Assembly (NCBI RefSeq): GCF_009362735.1
Contig: NZ_WHNP01000014.1
Location: 124,300 to 188,299, forward strand
DNA length: 64,000 nt
Direction of reading: 5' to 3'
Source: Paraburkholderia franconis
GTDB lineage: Bacteria > Pseudomonadota > Gammaproteobacteria > Burkholderiales > Burkholderiaceae
The position numbers were made by a program, and so were the translations under genes. The notes below the pieces were generated by a model, which was not told where the DNA came from, searched no databases, and saw only the letters and a program-made list of their open reading frames with translations. Positions 17,211 through 25,012 of the stretch are shown piece after piece. The first letter of the stretch is position 1. Every line of letters starts with the position of its first letter.

Positions 17211-18314
17211 CTATGCCGGTTGGTTGCCGGCCGCCGCACGAATCGCGCGGCTGTGCCGATGCACTTCGTCGACCAGCTCGGCGACGTGTTCCGGCGGCGT
17301 GAACTGCGAAATGCCGTGCCCCAGATTGAAGACGTGGCCGGGATAGTTGCCGAAACTGTCGAGGACCGCGCGCGCCTCGATGCGAATCGTCGACGGCGGC
17401 GCGAACAGCACGGAAGGATCGATGTTGCCCTGTAGCGCGACCTTGCAGCCGACGCGCTCTCGCGCCTTGCCCAGATTGACTGTCCAGTCGAGTCCGACGG
17501 CATCGACGCCCGTCGCCGCGATCTCGTCGAGCCACAGGCCGCCGCCTTTGGTGAAGGTGATCACGGGCACGCGGTTGCCGTCGTGTTCGCGCTTCAACTG
17601 GCTCACCGCCTGCTGAATATAGTGCAGCGAGAAACGCTGATAAACGCCATCCGCGAGCGCGCCGCCCCACGTATCGAAGATCATCACGGCTTGCGCGCCC
17701 GCTTCGATCTGCGCATTCAGATAGGCGGCGACTGCTTTCGCATTGACATCCAGAATGCGATGCATCAGATCCGGGCGGGCGTAGAGCATCGACTTGACGG
17801 TTCTGAAGTCGTCCGAGCCGCCGCCTTCGACCATGTAGCACGCGAGCGTCCACGGGCTGCCCGAAAAGCCGATCAGCGGCACGCGCTGACGGCCTTGCGC
17901 GTCGGTGAGCGCGGTGCGGATCTGACGCACGGCATCGGTGACGTAGCGCAGCGTGCTGTCGATATCCGGCACTGCGAGGCGCGCAACATCGTCCTCGGTG
18001 CGCACGGGGCGCGCGAATTTCGGACCCTCGCCCACCTGGAAATCGAGACCGAGACCCATCGCGTCGGGGATGGTGAGGATATCGGAGAAAAGAATCGCCG
18101 CGTCCAGCGGATAGCGGTCGAGCGGCTGCAACGTGACTTCCGTCGCGTAGTCGGGATTCTTCGCGAGTCCGAGGAAACTGCCTGCGCGGCTGCGCGTCGC
18201 GTTGTATTCCGGCAAATAGCGCCCTGCCTGGCGCATCAGCCAGATCGGCGTGTAGTCGGTCGGCTCGCGCAGCAGCGCGCGCAGGAAAGTGTCGTTGAGG
18301 AGGTTGTGGGCCAC
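17211..18314 (-). CDS. hemE: Uroporphyrinogen decarboxylase
   Basis: A 367-residue cytoplasmic enzyme of haem synthesis that removes the four acetate carboxyls of uroporphyrinogen III to give coproporphyrinogen III. The signature PIWLMRQAGRYLPEYN holds the substrate-binding arginines, and GFSGSPWTLACYMVEGGGS is the second family motif. The start is taken as GTG at 18314 because homologues begin at AHNLLND; a TTG at 18335 is the alternative and would add seven residues. No strong ribosome site discriminates. Divergent from the PheC-like gene. Family assignment is secure, the start moderately so. Confidence 0.95.
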   Translation of the reverse strand: MAHNLLNDTFLRALLREPTDYTPIWLMRQAGRYLPEYNATRSRAGSFLGLAKNPDYATEVTLQPLDRYPLDAAILFSDILTIPDAMGLGLDFQVGEGPKFARPVRTEDDVARLAVPDIDSTLRYVTDAVRQIRTALTDAQGRQRVPLIGFSGSPWTLACYMVEGGGSDDFRTVKSMLYARPDLMHRILDVNAKAVAAYLNAQIEAGAQAVMIFDTWGGALADGVYQRFSLHYIQQAVSQLKREHDGNRVPVITFTKGGGLWLDEIAATGVDAVGLDWTVNLGKARERVGCKVALQGNIDPSVLFAPPSTIRIEARAVLDSFGNYPGHVFNLGHGISQFTPPEHVAELVDEVHRHSRAIRAAAGNQPA

Positions 18315-18414
18315 GTCGCTTGCAATTGAAGGCAAAGCGGCATTTTAACCGTTGAGCGTCGGCAGGAACCTGCGTAATCCCCGCAATCGCTGTTTGTCCT
18401 ATGCCTTCCTGCCG

Positions 18415-18444
18415 ATGGTCACAGATAGTTGCGCGGGCTATTAT
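18415..18444 (+). promoter_or_regulatory. Candidate sigma70 promoter of the PheC-like gene
   Basis: TGGTCA (18415-18420) and TATTAT (18439-18444) are spaced by 18 bp, 43 bp before the start codon at 18487. The -10 is good (five of six); the -35 is moderate (four of six). Confidence 0.45.
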
Positions 18445-18486
18445 CCGTTCCGTTGATCCACAAAAAACAACGATAGAGGAGATTCA

Positions 18487-19284
18487 ATGAAGAAAAATGC
18501 CCTGCTTCTCGCCGCTGCACTGTGCTGCGCCGGCGCGGCCCATGCGCAAAGTGCCGCATCCGCTCCCGCCCCCGTAACCTCGACGTCACGCCTCGACGAA
18601 ATCACGGCACGGGGCACGCTGCGGGCCTGCACGACGGGCGACTATAAGCCGTACTCGTTCTACAAGCAGGACGGGCAGTTCGAAGGCATCGACATCGACA
18701 TGACCGAATCGCTCGCCAAATCGCTCGGCGTCAAGGCGGAATTCGTGAAGACGTCATGGTCCAATCTGATGAGCGACTTCGTCGCGAAGTGCGACGTGGC
18801 CGTGGGTGGCGTATCGACCACGCTGGACCGACAGAAGCGCGCGTTCTTTACGGAGGCGTACCAGGTGGACGGCAAGACGCCTATCGTACGCTGCGACGAC
18901 GTCAGCAAGTACCAGACGGTCGCGCAGATCGATCAACAGTCCACGCGCGTGATCTTCAATCCGGGCGGCACCAACGAGCGCTTCGCGCGTCAGTTCTTCC
19001 AGCACGCGAATCTCACTGTGTATCCGGATAACGTGACCATCTTCAAGCAGATTCTCGCGGGCAAGGCCGACGTGATGGTAACGGATGCGTCCGAGACGCT
19101 CCTGCAGCAGAAGCTCAACCCCGGGCTGTGTTCCGTGCATCCGGACAAGCCGTTCCAGTATGGGGAAAAGGCGTGGATGGTGCCCCGCGGCGACGTCGTG
19201 TTCCAGCAATACGTCGATCAGTGGCTGCATCTCGCGCGAGCAAGTGGCGAGTATCAAGCCATTTCGGACAAGTGGCTGAAGTAA
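18487..19284 (+). CDS. Periplasmic amino-acid-binding-type protein, cyclohexadienyl dehydratase (PheC)-like
   Basis: A 265-residue exported protein of the solute-binding type 3 fold. The signal peptide (residues 1-20, ending AHAQ) follows ribosome site AGAGGAG. The mature part begins with a ...GTLRACTTGDYKPYSF segment and continues GIDIDMTESLAKSLGV, which closely resembles PheC, the periplasmic cyclohexadienyl dehydratase making phenylpyruvate or phenylalanine from prephenate/arogenate. The alternative is a plain polar amino acid ABC binding protein; absence of a permease or ATPase gene favours the enzyme. The gene stands alone, divergent from hemE. Two cysteines in CDDVSK and CDVAVGG could pair. 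Confidence 0.75.
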   Translation: MKKNALLLAAALCCAGAAHAQSAASAPAPVTSTSRLDEITARGTLRACTTGDYKPYSFYKQDGQFEGIDIDMTESLAKSLGVKAEFVKTSWSNLMSDFVAKCDVAVGGVSTTLDRQKRAFFTEAYQVDGKTPIVRCDDVSKYQTVAQIDQQSTRVIFNPGGTNERFARQFFQHANLTVYPDNVTIFKQILAGKADVMVTDASETLLQQKLNPGLCSVHPDKPFQYGEKAWMVPRGDVVFQQYVDQWLHLARASGEYQAISDKWLK

Positions 19285-19682
19285 GCCAACGCAAGCCGAG
19301 TTTATGACGGCCGGGCAGTCGTACTTACCTGTTGGGACGTGAGGCTGCCTCCGTCCGCCATGAGCAATGTTTACGGCTCGTCCGGCGAGCAACAAGTCCG
19401 ACCGGGATGATCAGCTGATTCCGCGTTGCAGCAATATGCGGCAGTGCAGGCAAACACGAGTTTCAAACAGGTGCGACCCGAATCGGTATGAACATTCGGG
19501 CCCGCCGTTCTGCACTGCACGTAATCCTGTGCGGAGGCGAGTTTGCTCGCCAGGATGCAATGCAACACGCGCTGCGAATGCCGGGCCAGAATGGGGCGAA
19601 ATGGACTGAAAAGTATCGGTAATAATTGCGCTTAAATCGCTTTGCTATCGCAATAAATCCCGCTGCGCCTTATCTGACGGGC

Positions 19683-19707
19683 GTTACAACCTGAAACACT
19701 TTGTTAC
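19683..19707 (+). promoter_or_regulatory. OmpR-type triple direct repeat
   Basis: The motif GTTAC-N5-GAAAC-N5-GTTAC places three half-sites exactly 10 bp apart, on one face of the helix. This is the spacing at which OmpR-family response regulators bind tandem half-sites. It ends 22 bp before a possible -10 element CACAAT (19730-19735). No typical -35 is present, as expected for an activated promoter. The regulator is not known; the OmpR-family protein at 55332 is one of many possibilities. Confidence 0.55.
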
Positions 19708-19741
19708 CGCGCGAGCGAAGTAATTCGCCCACAATGCCTTT

Positions 19742-19954
19742 CACGGGTTCAGCACGGATGCGGCCGGGTAGTAGTGTCTTCGGACACCTCGACGGCTGGT
19801 CGGCGTAAGCGCCGAAGCTCTCTTACCAGGGGCATCTCTGCTGGAGTCGTGATCGGCGTCGATCGCGCCGGTTGATCGCGATTCCTCCAATGGTCTCCTC
19901 GCGCTAACCCCGTAGCGTGTGGTTTTTAGCGGGCTCCAGGCCCGCTTTTTTTTT
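19742..19954 (+). ncRNA. Candidate regulatory small RNA, about 210 nt
   Basis: No protein gene explains this block, yet it has the layout of an sRNA gene: an upstream activator-type site and -10, a UUCG-tetraloop hairpin (19774-19778 with 19783-19787), a second hairpin TCGGCG/CGCCGA (19800-19815), and single-stranded anti-Shine-Dalgarno motifs CCTCC (19884-19888) and TCTCCTC (19894-19900). A small hairpin CGCTA/TAGCG (19902-19917) and a strong terminator (19928-19954) complete it. The 5' end is inferred from the -10. It matches no RNA family I recognise: it lacks the signatures of tmRNA, RNase P RNA and SRP RNA. A 24-codon frame at 19734 lacks a ribosome site. Confidence 0.55.
19928..19954 (+). 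terminator. Strong rho-independent terminator of the candidate sRNA
   Basis: AGCGGGC (19928-19934), loop TCCAG, GCCCGCT (19940-19946), then eight T residues. No + strand protein gene lies within 640 bp upstream, so this orphan terminator is itself evidence of a non-coding transcript. Confidence 0.88.
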
Positions 19955-20017
19955 ATCTCGCCAAACGTTTGCGCACCATCCGTCCGCGTGTGCGAATCGG
20001 CATCTTCCCCTTCGAAG

Positions 20018-20046
20018 CAAAACGCCGTGTGGTTTGCACACGGCGT
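20018..20046 (-). terminator. Terminator of the acyl-CoA synthetase gene
   Basis: A perfect 10-bp stem, ACGCCGTGTG / CACACGGCGT (20022-20031 with 20037-20046), loop of five, followed on the - strand by TTTTGCTTC. It lies 33 bp after the stop of the gene ending at 20079. Confidence 0.72.
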
Positions 20047-20078
20047 CGAATGTTCGTTCCCAATGGCGCGACGCGCCG

Positions 20079-21809
20079 TCAGGCCGTCTTGTCTTCCTTG
20101 AGGTGAAGTTCGCTGATCATCCGTTCGCGCATCACGAACTTCTGGACCTTGCCCGTGACGGTCATCGGCAGTTCATCGACGAAGCGGATGTATTTCGGAA
20201 TCTTGTAGTGCGCGATCTGGCCGCGGCAAAATTCCTGCACTTCCTCGGCCGTGAGATGCTCGCCGCCGCGCAGGACGATCCATGCGCACACTTCTTCGCC
20301 GTACTTCGCGTCGGGCACGCCAAACACCTGAGCGCTCTGAATCTTTGGGTGTCTGAAAAGAAATTCCTCGATCTCTCTCGGATAGATGTTCTCGCCGCCA
20401 CGGATCAACATGTCCTTCAAACGGCCGACGATATTGCAGTATCCCTCGGCGTCGATCGTAGCGAGGTCGCCCGTGTGCATCCAGCCGTCAACGACGCTTT
20501 CGCGCGTTTTCGCTTCATCGTCCCAGTAGCCTTTCATCACCGAATAGCCGCGGGTACATAGCTCGCCCGTTTCGCCGACACGCACGATGTTCCCGAGTGC
20601 ATCAACCACTTTCACTTCGAGGTGCGGCTGAATGCGGCCGACGGTTGTCGTCCGTTTATCCAGCGGATCGGTCGTCGAACTTTGGAATGACACCGGACTC
20701 GTCTCGGTCATCCCATAAGCGATCGTGATTTCGGCCAGATGCATTTGCGAGACGACGCGTTTCATCGTCTCGATCGGGCATGGCGAGCCAGCCATGATGC
20801 CGGTGCGCAGCCGCGACAGATCGAAGGTCGCGAAGTCGGGGTGGTCGAGTTCGGCGATGAACATCGTTGGCACGCCATGGAGCGCGGTGCATCTTTCCTC
20901 GGCGACGGCCGCCAGCGTCGCGCCGGGCTCGAATGCTTCGCCCGGGAAGACCATCGCGGCGCCCACCGACACGCAGGCCAGCACGGCCAGCACCATGCCG
21001 AAGCAGTGATAAAGCGGCACCGGAATGCACAACGAGTCCTGCTCGGTCAGCCGCATCGCCATCGCGATATAGCGCGCATTGTTCACGACGTTCCGGTGCG
21101 TCAACGTCGCGCCCTTCGGATTTCCTGTCGTTCCGCTCGTGAACTGGATGTTGATCGGGTCATTGGCGTCAAGCGTTGCGCCGATTGCGCCGAGTTTCGC
21201 AGGATCGTATGCGATTCGGCCACGCTCAATGACATCCGAAAACGTCAGCATGCCCGGTGTCTCCGCATCGCACATGCGGATCACGATGCGCAGGTCCGGA
21301 AGGCGCGCGGCGTGGAGGTCTCCGGGGGTGGCAGTCGCCAGTTCGGGCGCCAGTTCCTGAAGCATCTGCAGGTACATCGACGACTTGAATTTTTCGGCCG
21401 AAATAATCGCTTTGCAGCCGACCTTGTTCAGCGCGTATTCGAGCTCGGCAAGACGATAAGCGGGATTGATGTTGACGAGAACGGCGCCGATCCGCGCCGT
21501 TGCGAACTGCGTCATCAGCCATTCGACGCGGTTCGGCGACCAGATGCCGACGCGATCGCCTTTCTGAATGCCCAGGTCCAGCAATCCCGCAGCCAACGTA
21601 TCGACTTCTTGTAGAAACTCCGTCCAATTCCAGCGAATCTGCTGCTCGCGAAACACCACGGCGGGACGTTCGGGGAAGCGCCGAGCGATATCGACGAGAA
21701 ACTGACCGACCGTCGATTCGCTAAGCGGTACGTCCGTCGAACCGCGCACGTATGACAGCCCGTCCTTCGGCTCGATGATTGCGCCCTCTCCTGCAGCTTG
21801 CGTTGCCAT
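20079..21809 (-). CDS. AMP-binding acyl-CoA synthetase
   Basis: A 576-residue fatty-acid/acyl-CoA ligase of the ANL superfamily, activating a carboxylic acid through an acyl-adenylate. The P-loop-like motif IQFTSGTTGNPKGATLTHRN lies at about residues 200-219. The core motif IAYGMTETSPVSFQS, the hinge GRLKDMLIRGGENIYPREIE and the C-terminal catalytic lysine region TVTGKVQKF are all present. The start at 21809 follows CTGGAGAC. It is transcribed in the same direction as the atp operon but separated from it by that operon's terminator. Medium- or long-chain fatty acids are the likely substrates, but chain length cannot be read. Confidence 0.92.
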   Translation of the reverse strand: MATQAAGEGAIIEPKDGLSYVRGSTDVPLSESTVGQFLVDIARRFPERPAVVFREQQIRWNWTEFLQEVDTLAAGLLDLGIQKGDRVGIWSPNRVEWLMTQFATARIGAVLVNINPAYRLAELEYALNKVGCKAIISAEKFKSSMYLQMLQELAPELATATPGDLHAARLPDLRIVIRMCDAETPGMLTFSDVIERGRIAYDPAKLGAIGATLDANDPINIQFTSGTTGNPKGATLTHRNVVNNARYIAMAMRLTEQDSLCIPVPLYHCFGMVLAVLACVSVGAAMVFPGEAFEPGATLAAVAEERCTALHGVPTMFIAELDHPDFATFDLSRLRTGIMAGSPCPIETMKRVVSQMHLAEITIAYGMTETSPVSFQSSTTDPLDKRTTTVGRIQPHLEVKVVDALGNIVRVGETGELCTRGYSVMKGYWDDEAKTRESVVDGWMHTGDLATIDAEGYCNIVGRLKDMLIRGGENIYPREIEEFLFRHPKIQSAQVFGVPDAKYGEEVCAWIVLRGGEHLTAEEVQEFCRGQIAHYKIPKYIRFVDELPMTVTGKVQKFVMRERMISELHLKEDKTA

Positions 21810-21971
21810 GGTGGTGTCTCCAGAGGTGAATCACTGTATTGAGATGAGTTTGCGACCGATTTTGCCCCGGTCGTAGACCGACCGGCATCAAGTCTTACCC
21901 GCAGCTTTCCAGCTGTTCGAGCATTGCCGGTATGATTTTGCTGACCTTTCCGTAAACGTCAAGTAGCAGAC

Positions 21972-21999
21972 AAAAAAAGCAGCCACGAGGGCTGCTTTT
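21972..21999 (-). terminator. ATP synthase operon terminator
   Basis: A 10-bp stem AAAAGCAGCC / GGCTGCTTTT (21975-21984 with 21990-21999) with a five-base loop, followed on the - strand by a U-tract (A residues 21972-21978 on the + strand). It lies 13 bp beyond the atpC stop. Confidence 0.9.
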
Positions 22000-22012
22000 C
22001 GAACGATGCTGC

Positions 22013-22438
22013 TTAGTGCTGTCCGCGCAGCTTGCGCAGACGCTGGATCGCGGCCAGCTGTGCCGTCGCATACGCGAGTTCCGCTTGCGCGGTCGCATAT
22101 TCGAGGTTCGAGCCGGTGTTCTGCAGCGCTTCTTCCGCGCGCTTGCGAGCCTGCTCGGCCTTCGCTTCGTCGAGATCCTTTCCGCGGATCGCCGTGTCGG
22201 CCAGAACCGTTACTGCGCCGGGTTGGACTTCGAGAATACCGCCGGCGACGAAGACGAACTCCTCTTCGCCGTTTTCAGCTTCGATACGCACCGCACCCGG
22301 ACGAATCCGCGTGATGAGCGGCGTGTGGCCCGGCAGAATGCCGAGCTCGCCCGCTTCGCCCGGGAGCGCAACGAACTTCGCCTGGCCCGAGAAGATTTCC
22401 TCTTCCGCGCTGACGACGTCTACCTTGATGGTTGCCAT
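22013..22438 (-). CDS. atpC: ATP synthase F1 epsilon subunit
   Basis: A 141-residue epsilon subunit, part of the F1 central stalk that couples rotation and inhibits wasteful ATP hydrolysis. The N-terminal beta-sandwich shows GELGILPGHTPLIT, the family hallmark. The C-terminal half (from about residue 90) is two alpha helices rich in Ala, Glu and Lys. It is the last gene of the atpIBEFHAGDC operon, 108 bp after atpD, and is followed by the operon terminator. Confidence 0.97.
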   Translation of the reverse strand: MATIKVDVVSAEEEIFSGQAKFVALPGEAGELGILPGHTPLITRIRPGAVRIEAENGEEEFVFVAGGILEVQPGAVTVLADTAIRGKDLDEAKAEQARKRAEEALQNTGSNLEYATAQAELAYATAQLAAIQRLRKLRGQH

Positions 22439-22546
22439 TGATGTCGACTCCTGGTTGAGTGTAGGACGAGGCGCCTGCTTTGTGCGTCGGCCGTCTTGCG
22501 ACAGCCACCGCGTGCGAGCCGGCGCCCGCTTCGATACACCCAGCCT

Positions 22547-23941
22547 TTACTGGATCTTCTTGGCCTTTTCGAAGGCTTCGTCGATCGTGCCGACCATGTA
22601 GAACGCCTGCTCCGGCAGGTGATCGCACTCACCGTCGACGATCATCTTGAAGCCACGGATCGTTTCCTTCAGAGGCACGTACTTGCCCGGCGAGCCCGTG
22701 AACACTTCAGCAACGTGGAACGGCTGCGACAAGAAACGCTGGATCTTACGAGCGCGCGCGACCGACAACTTGTCTTCCGGCGACAGTTCGTCCATGCCCA
22801 GAATCGCGATGATGTCGCGCAGTTCCTTGTAGCGCTGCAGCGTCTGCTGAACGCTGCGCGTGATCGTGTAGTGCTCTTCGCCGATCACGTGCGGGTCGAT
22901 CTGACGCGAGGTCGAATCGAGCGGGTCCACGGCCGGGTAGATACCCAGCGAAGCGATGTCACGCGACAGAACGACGGTTGCGTCCAGGTGGCCGAAGGTC
23001 GTTGCGGGCGACGGGTCAGTCAAGTCGTCAGCAGGGACGTACACGGCCTGAACCGACGTGATCGAGCCTGTCTTGGTCGACGTAATACGCTCTTGCAGCT
23101 TACCCATTTCTTCAGCCAGCGTCGGCTGATAGCCCACTGCCGACGGCATACGGCCCAGCAGTGCCGACACTTCCGTACCGGCCAGCGTGAAACGGTAGAT
23201 GTTGTCGACGAAGAACAGCACGTCGAGGCCTTCGTCGCGGAAGTGCTCGGCCATCGTCAGGCCCGTCAGCGCGACGCGCAGACGGTTGCCCGGCGGCTCG
23301 TTCATCTGACCGTACACCAGCGCGACCTTGTCGAGAACGTTCGAGTCCTTCATTTCGTGGTAGAAGTCGTTCCCTTCACGGGTACGCTCGCCCACGCCCG
23401 CGAACACGGAGTAACCGCCGTGCTCCTTCGCGATGTTGTTGATGAGCTCCATCATGTTGACGGTCTTGCCCACGCCAGCACCGCCGAACAGTCCCACCTT
23501 ACCGCCCTTCGCGAACGGGCAGATCAGGTCGATAACCTTGATACCCGTTTCGAGCAGTTCCGTCGACGGCGACAGTTCGTCGAACGCCGGCGCCTTCTGG
23601 TGGATCGAGCGCATGTTGTCGCTCGAGATCGGGCCCGCTTCGTCGATCGGACGGCCAAGCACGTCCATGATGCGGCCCAGCGTCGGCTTGCCAACGGGCA
23701 CGCTGATCGGCTTCGCGGTGTTCTTCACCATGACGCCGCGGCGCAGGCCATCCGACGAACCCAGACAGATGGTACGGACAACGCCGTCGCCCAGCTGCTG
23801 CTGGACTTCGAGCGTCAGTTCCGAACCTTCGAGAATGAGCGCGTCGTAAACCTTCGGCATGTGCTCACGCGGGAATTCCACGTCGATCACCGCGCCGATG
23901 CACTGTACGATCTTGCCTTCTACCAAAGCAGTAGTACTCAT
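22547..23941 (-). CDS. atpD: ATP synthase F1 beta subunit
   Basis: A 464-residue catalytic beta subunit, binding and making ATP at three sites per F1. Walker A is GGAGVGKT at 153-160; GERTREGNDFYHEM carries the catalytic glutamate; LFFVDNIYRFT is the Walker B strand; and the ATP synthase alpha/beta signature PAVDPLDSTSR is present. Length and order fit the family exactly. It lies 92 bp downstream of atpG in the operon. Confidence 0.98.
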   Translation of the reverse strand: MSTTALVEGKIVQCIGAVIDVEFPREHMPKVYDALILEGSELTLEVQQQLGDGVVRTICLGSSDGLRRGVMVKNTAKPISVPVGKPTLGRIMDVLGRPIDEAGPISSDNMRSIHQKAPAFDELSPSTELLETGIKVIDLICPFAKGGKVGLFGGAGVGKTVNMMELINNIAKEHGGYSVFAGVGERTREGNDFYHEMKDSNVLDKVALVYGQMNEPPGNRLRVALTGLTMAEHFRDEGLDVLFFVDNIYRFTLAGTEVSALLGRMPSAVGYQPTLAEEMGKLQERITSTKTGSITSVQAVYVPADDLTDPSPATTFGHLDATVVLSRDIASLGIYPAVDPLDSTSRQIDPHVIGEEHYTITRSVQQTLQRYKELRDIIAILGMDELSPEDKLSVARARKIQRFLSQPFHVAEVFTGSPGKYVPLKETIRGFKMIVDGECDHLPEQAFYMVGTIDEAFEKAKKIQ

Positions 23942-24033
23942 CGCTTTTCCTTTAAATACTCAATTCTTCACTCGCGCAACGGCGCAGTTTCGGTGGACTC
24001 GCCAGAAGGCGCTCCCGCGTGTCGACGTCAGCG

Positions 24034-24921
24034 TCAGACTGCCGCGGCGCCACCGACGATTTCCGACAGTTCCTTCGTGATCGCTGCCTGACGGCTCTTG
24101 TTGTACGAGAGCTGCAGTTCGTTGATGACCGTCTTCGCGTTGTCCGAAGCGGCCTTCATTGCGACCATCCGCGCCGACTGTTCCGACGCCATGTTTTCCG
24201 CGACGGCCTGATAGACCAGCGCTTCGACATAACGCACCAGCAGTTCGTCGACGACGGTTTGCGCGTCCGGCTCGTAGATGTAGTCCCACGACGTATTCGG
24301 CGTCGGGCTACCCTTCTCGTCCTTGCGCTCGAACTGTTCCGCCGACAGCGGCAGCAGTTGCTCGATCACAGGCTCCTGCTTCATCGTGTTGACGAAGCGC
24401 GTGTACGCGAGATACACAGCCGAGAGCTTGCCTTCCGAGTACATGTCGAGCTGAACCTTCACAGCGCCGATCAGCTTTTCGAGGTGCGGCGTATCGCCCA
24501 GCTGCACGACGTTCGACACGACCTTTGCGCGCAGGCGGTTCAGAAAACCCAGACCCTTGCCGCCGATTGCCGTCGCTTCGAGCGTCTTGCCCTGACCTTC
24601 CAGCTCCTTGAACTTCTGGAGCGAAGCGCGCAGCACGTTCGTGTTCATACCGCCGCACAAACCCTTGTCAGTCGTGACAAGGATGAAGCCTACCGATTTC
24701 GCGCCATCGTTCGTCACCATGAACGGATGACGATACTCCGGGCTCGCACTGCTCATGTGCGCAGCGATATCGCGGACCTTGTCGGCGTACGGGCGAGCAG
24801 AGCGCATGCGCTCCTGAGCGCGGCGCATCTTGGATGCGGCCACCATCTCCATCGCTTTCGTGATCTTGCGCGTGTTTTGCACGCTCTTGATCTTGCCGCG
24901 AATTTCCTTCATTCCAGCCAT
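24034..24921 (-). CDS. atpG: ATP synthase F1 gamma subunit
   Basis: A 295-residue gamma subunit forming the rotating shaft in F1. N- and C-terminal helices that form the coiled coil are clear: MKEIRGKIKSVQNTRKITKA at the start, and SARMVAMKAASDNA then RQAAITKELSEIVGGAAA at the end. The ATG at 24921 follows AAGGAGCAAGCA. It lies 91 bp after atpA. Confidence 0.97.
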   Translation of the reverse strand: MAGMKEIRGKIKSVQNTRKITKAMEMVAASKMRRAQERMRSARPYADKVRDIAAHMSSASPEYRHPFMVTNDGAKSVGFILVTTDKGLCGGMNTNVLRASLQKFKELEGQGKTLEATAIGGKGLGFLNRLRAKVVSNVVQLGDTPHLEKLIGAVKVQLDMYSEGKLSAVYLAYTRFVNTMKQEPVIEQLLPLSAEQFERKDEKGSPTPNTSWDYIYEPDAQTVVDELLVRYVEALVYQAVAENMASEQSARMVAMKAASDNAKTVINELQLSYNKSRQAAITKELSEIVGGAAAV

Positions 24922-25012
24922 TGCTTGCTCCTTGATCGAAGCAGCGCGGACGCATTTGCATGCACCGAGCGCTGCTTCAAGGTCCGTTTATGCCTTGCGG
25001 ATCACTCGCGGA

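Larger units (their letters stand above)
19285..20078. other. 794-bp intergenic region with a candidate small RNA gene
   Basis: The first 330 bp (19285-19620) show no convincing gene; open frames of 65 and 80 codons overlap on opposite strands without ribosome sites. An AT-rich patch (19615-19665) leads to an OmpR-type triple repeat at 19683, a candidate RNA gene at 19742-19954 and its terminator. Finally comes the terminator of the acyl-CoA synthetase gene (20018-20046). Each is listed separately. Confidence 0.6.

Noticed and set aside
19734..19808. A 24-codon reading frame at the start of the candidate sRNA
   Set aside because: No ribosome site, no recognisable peptide pattern, and it runs through hairpins that better explain the sequence.
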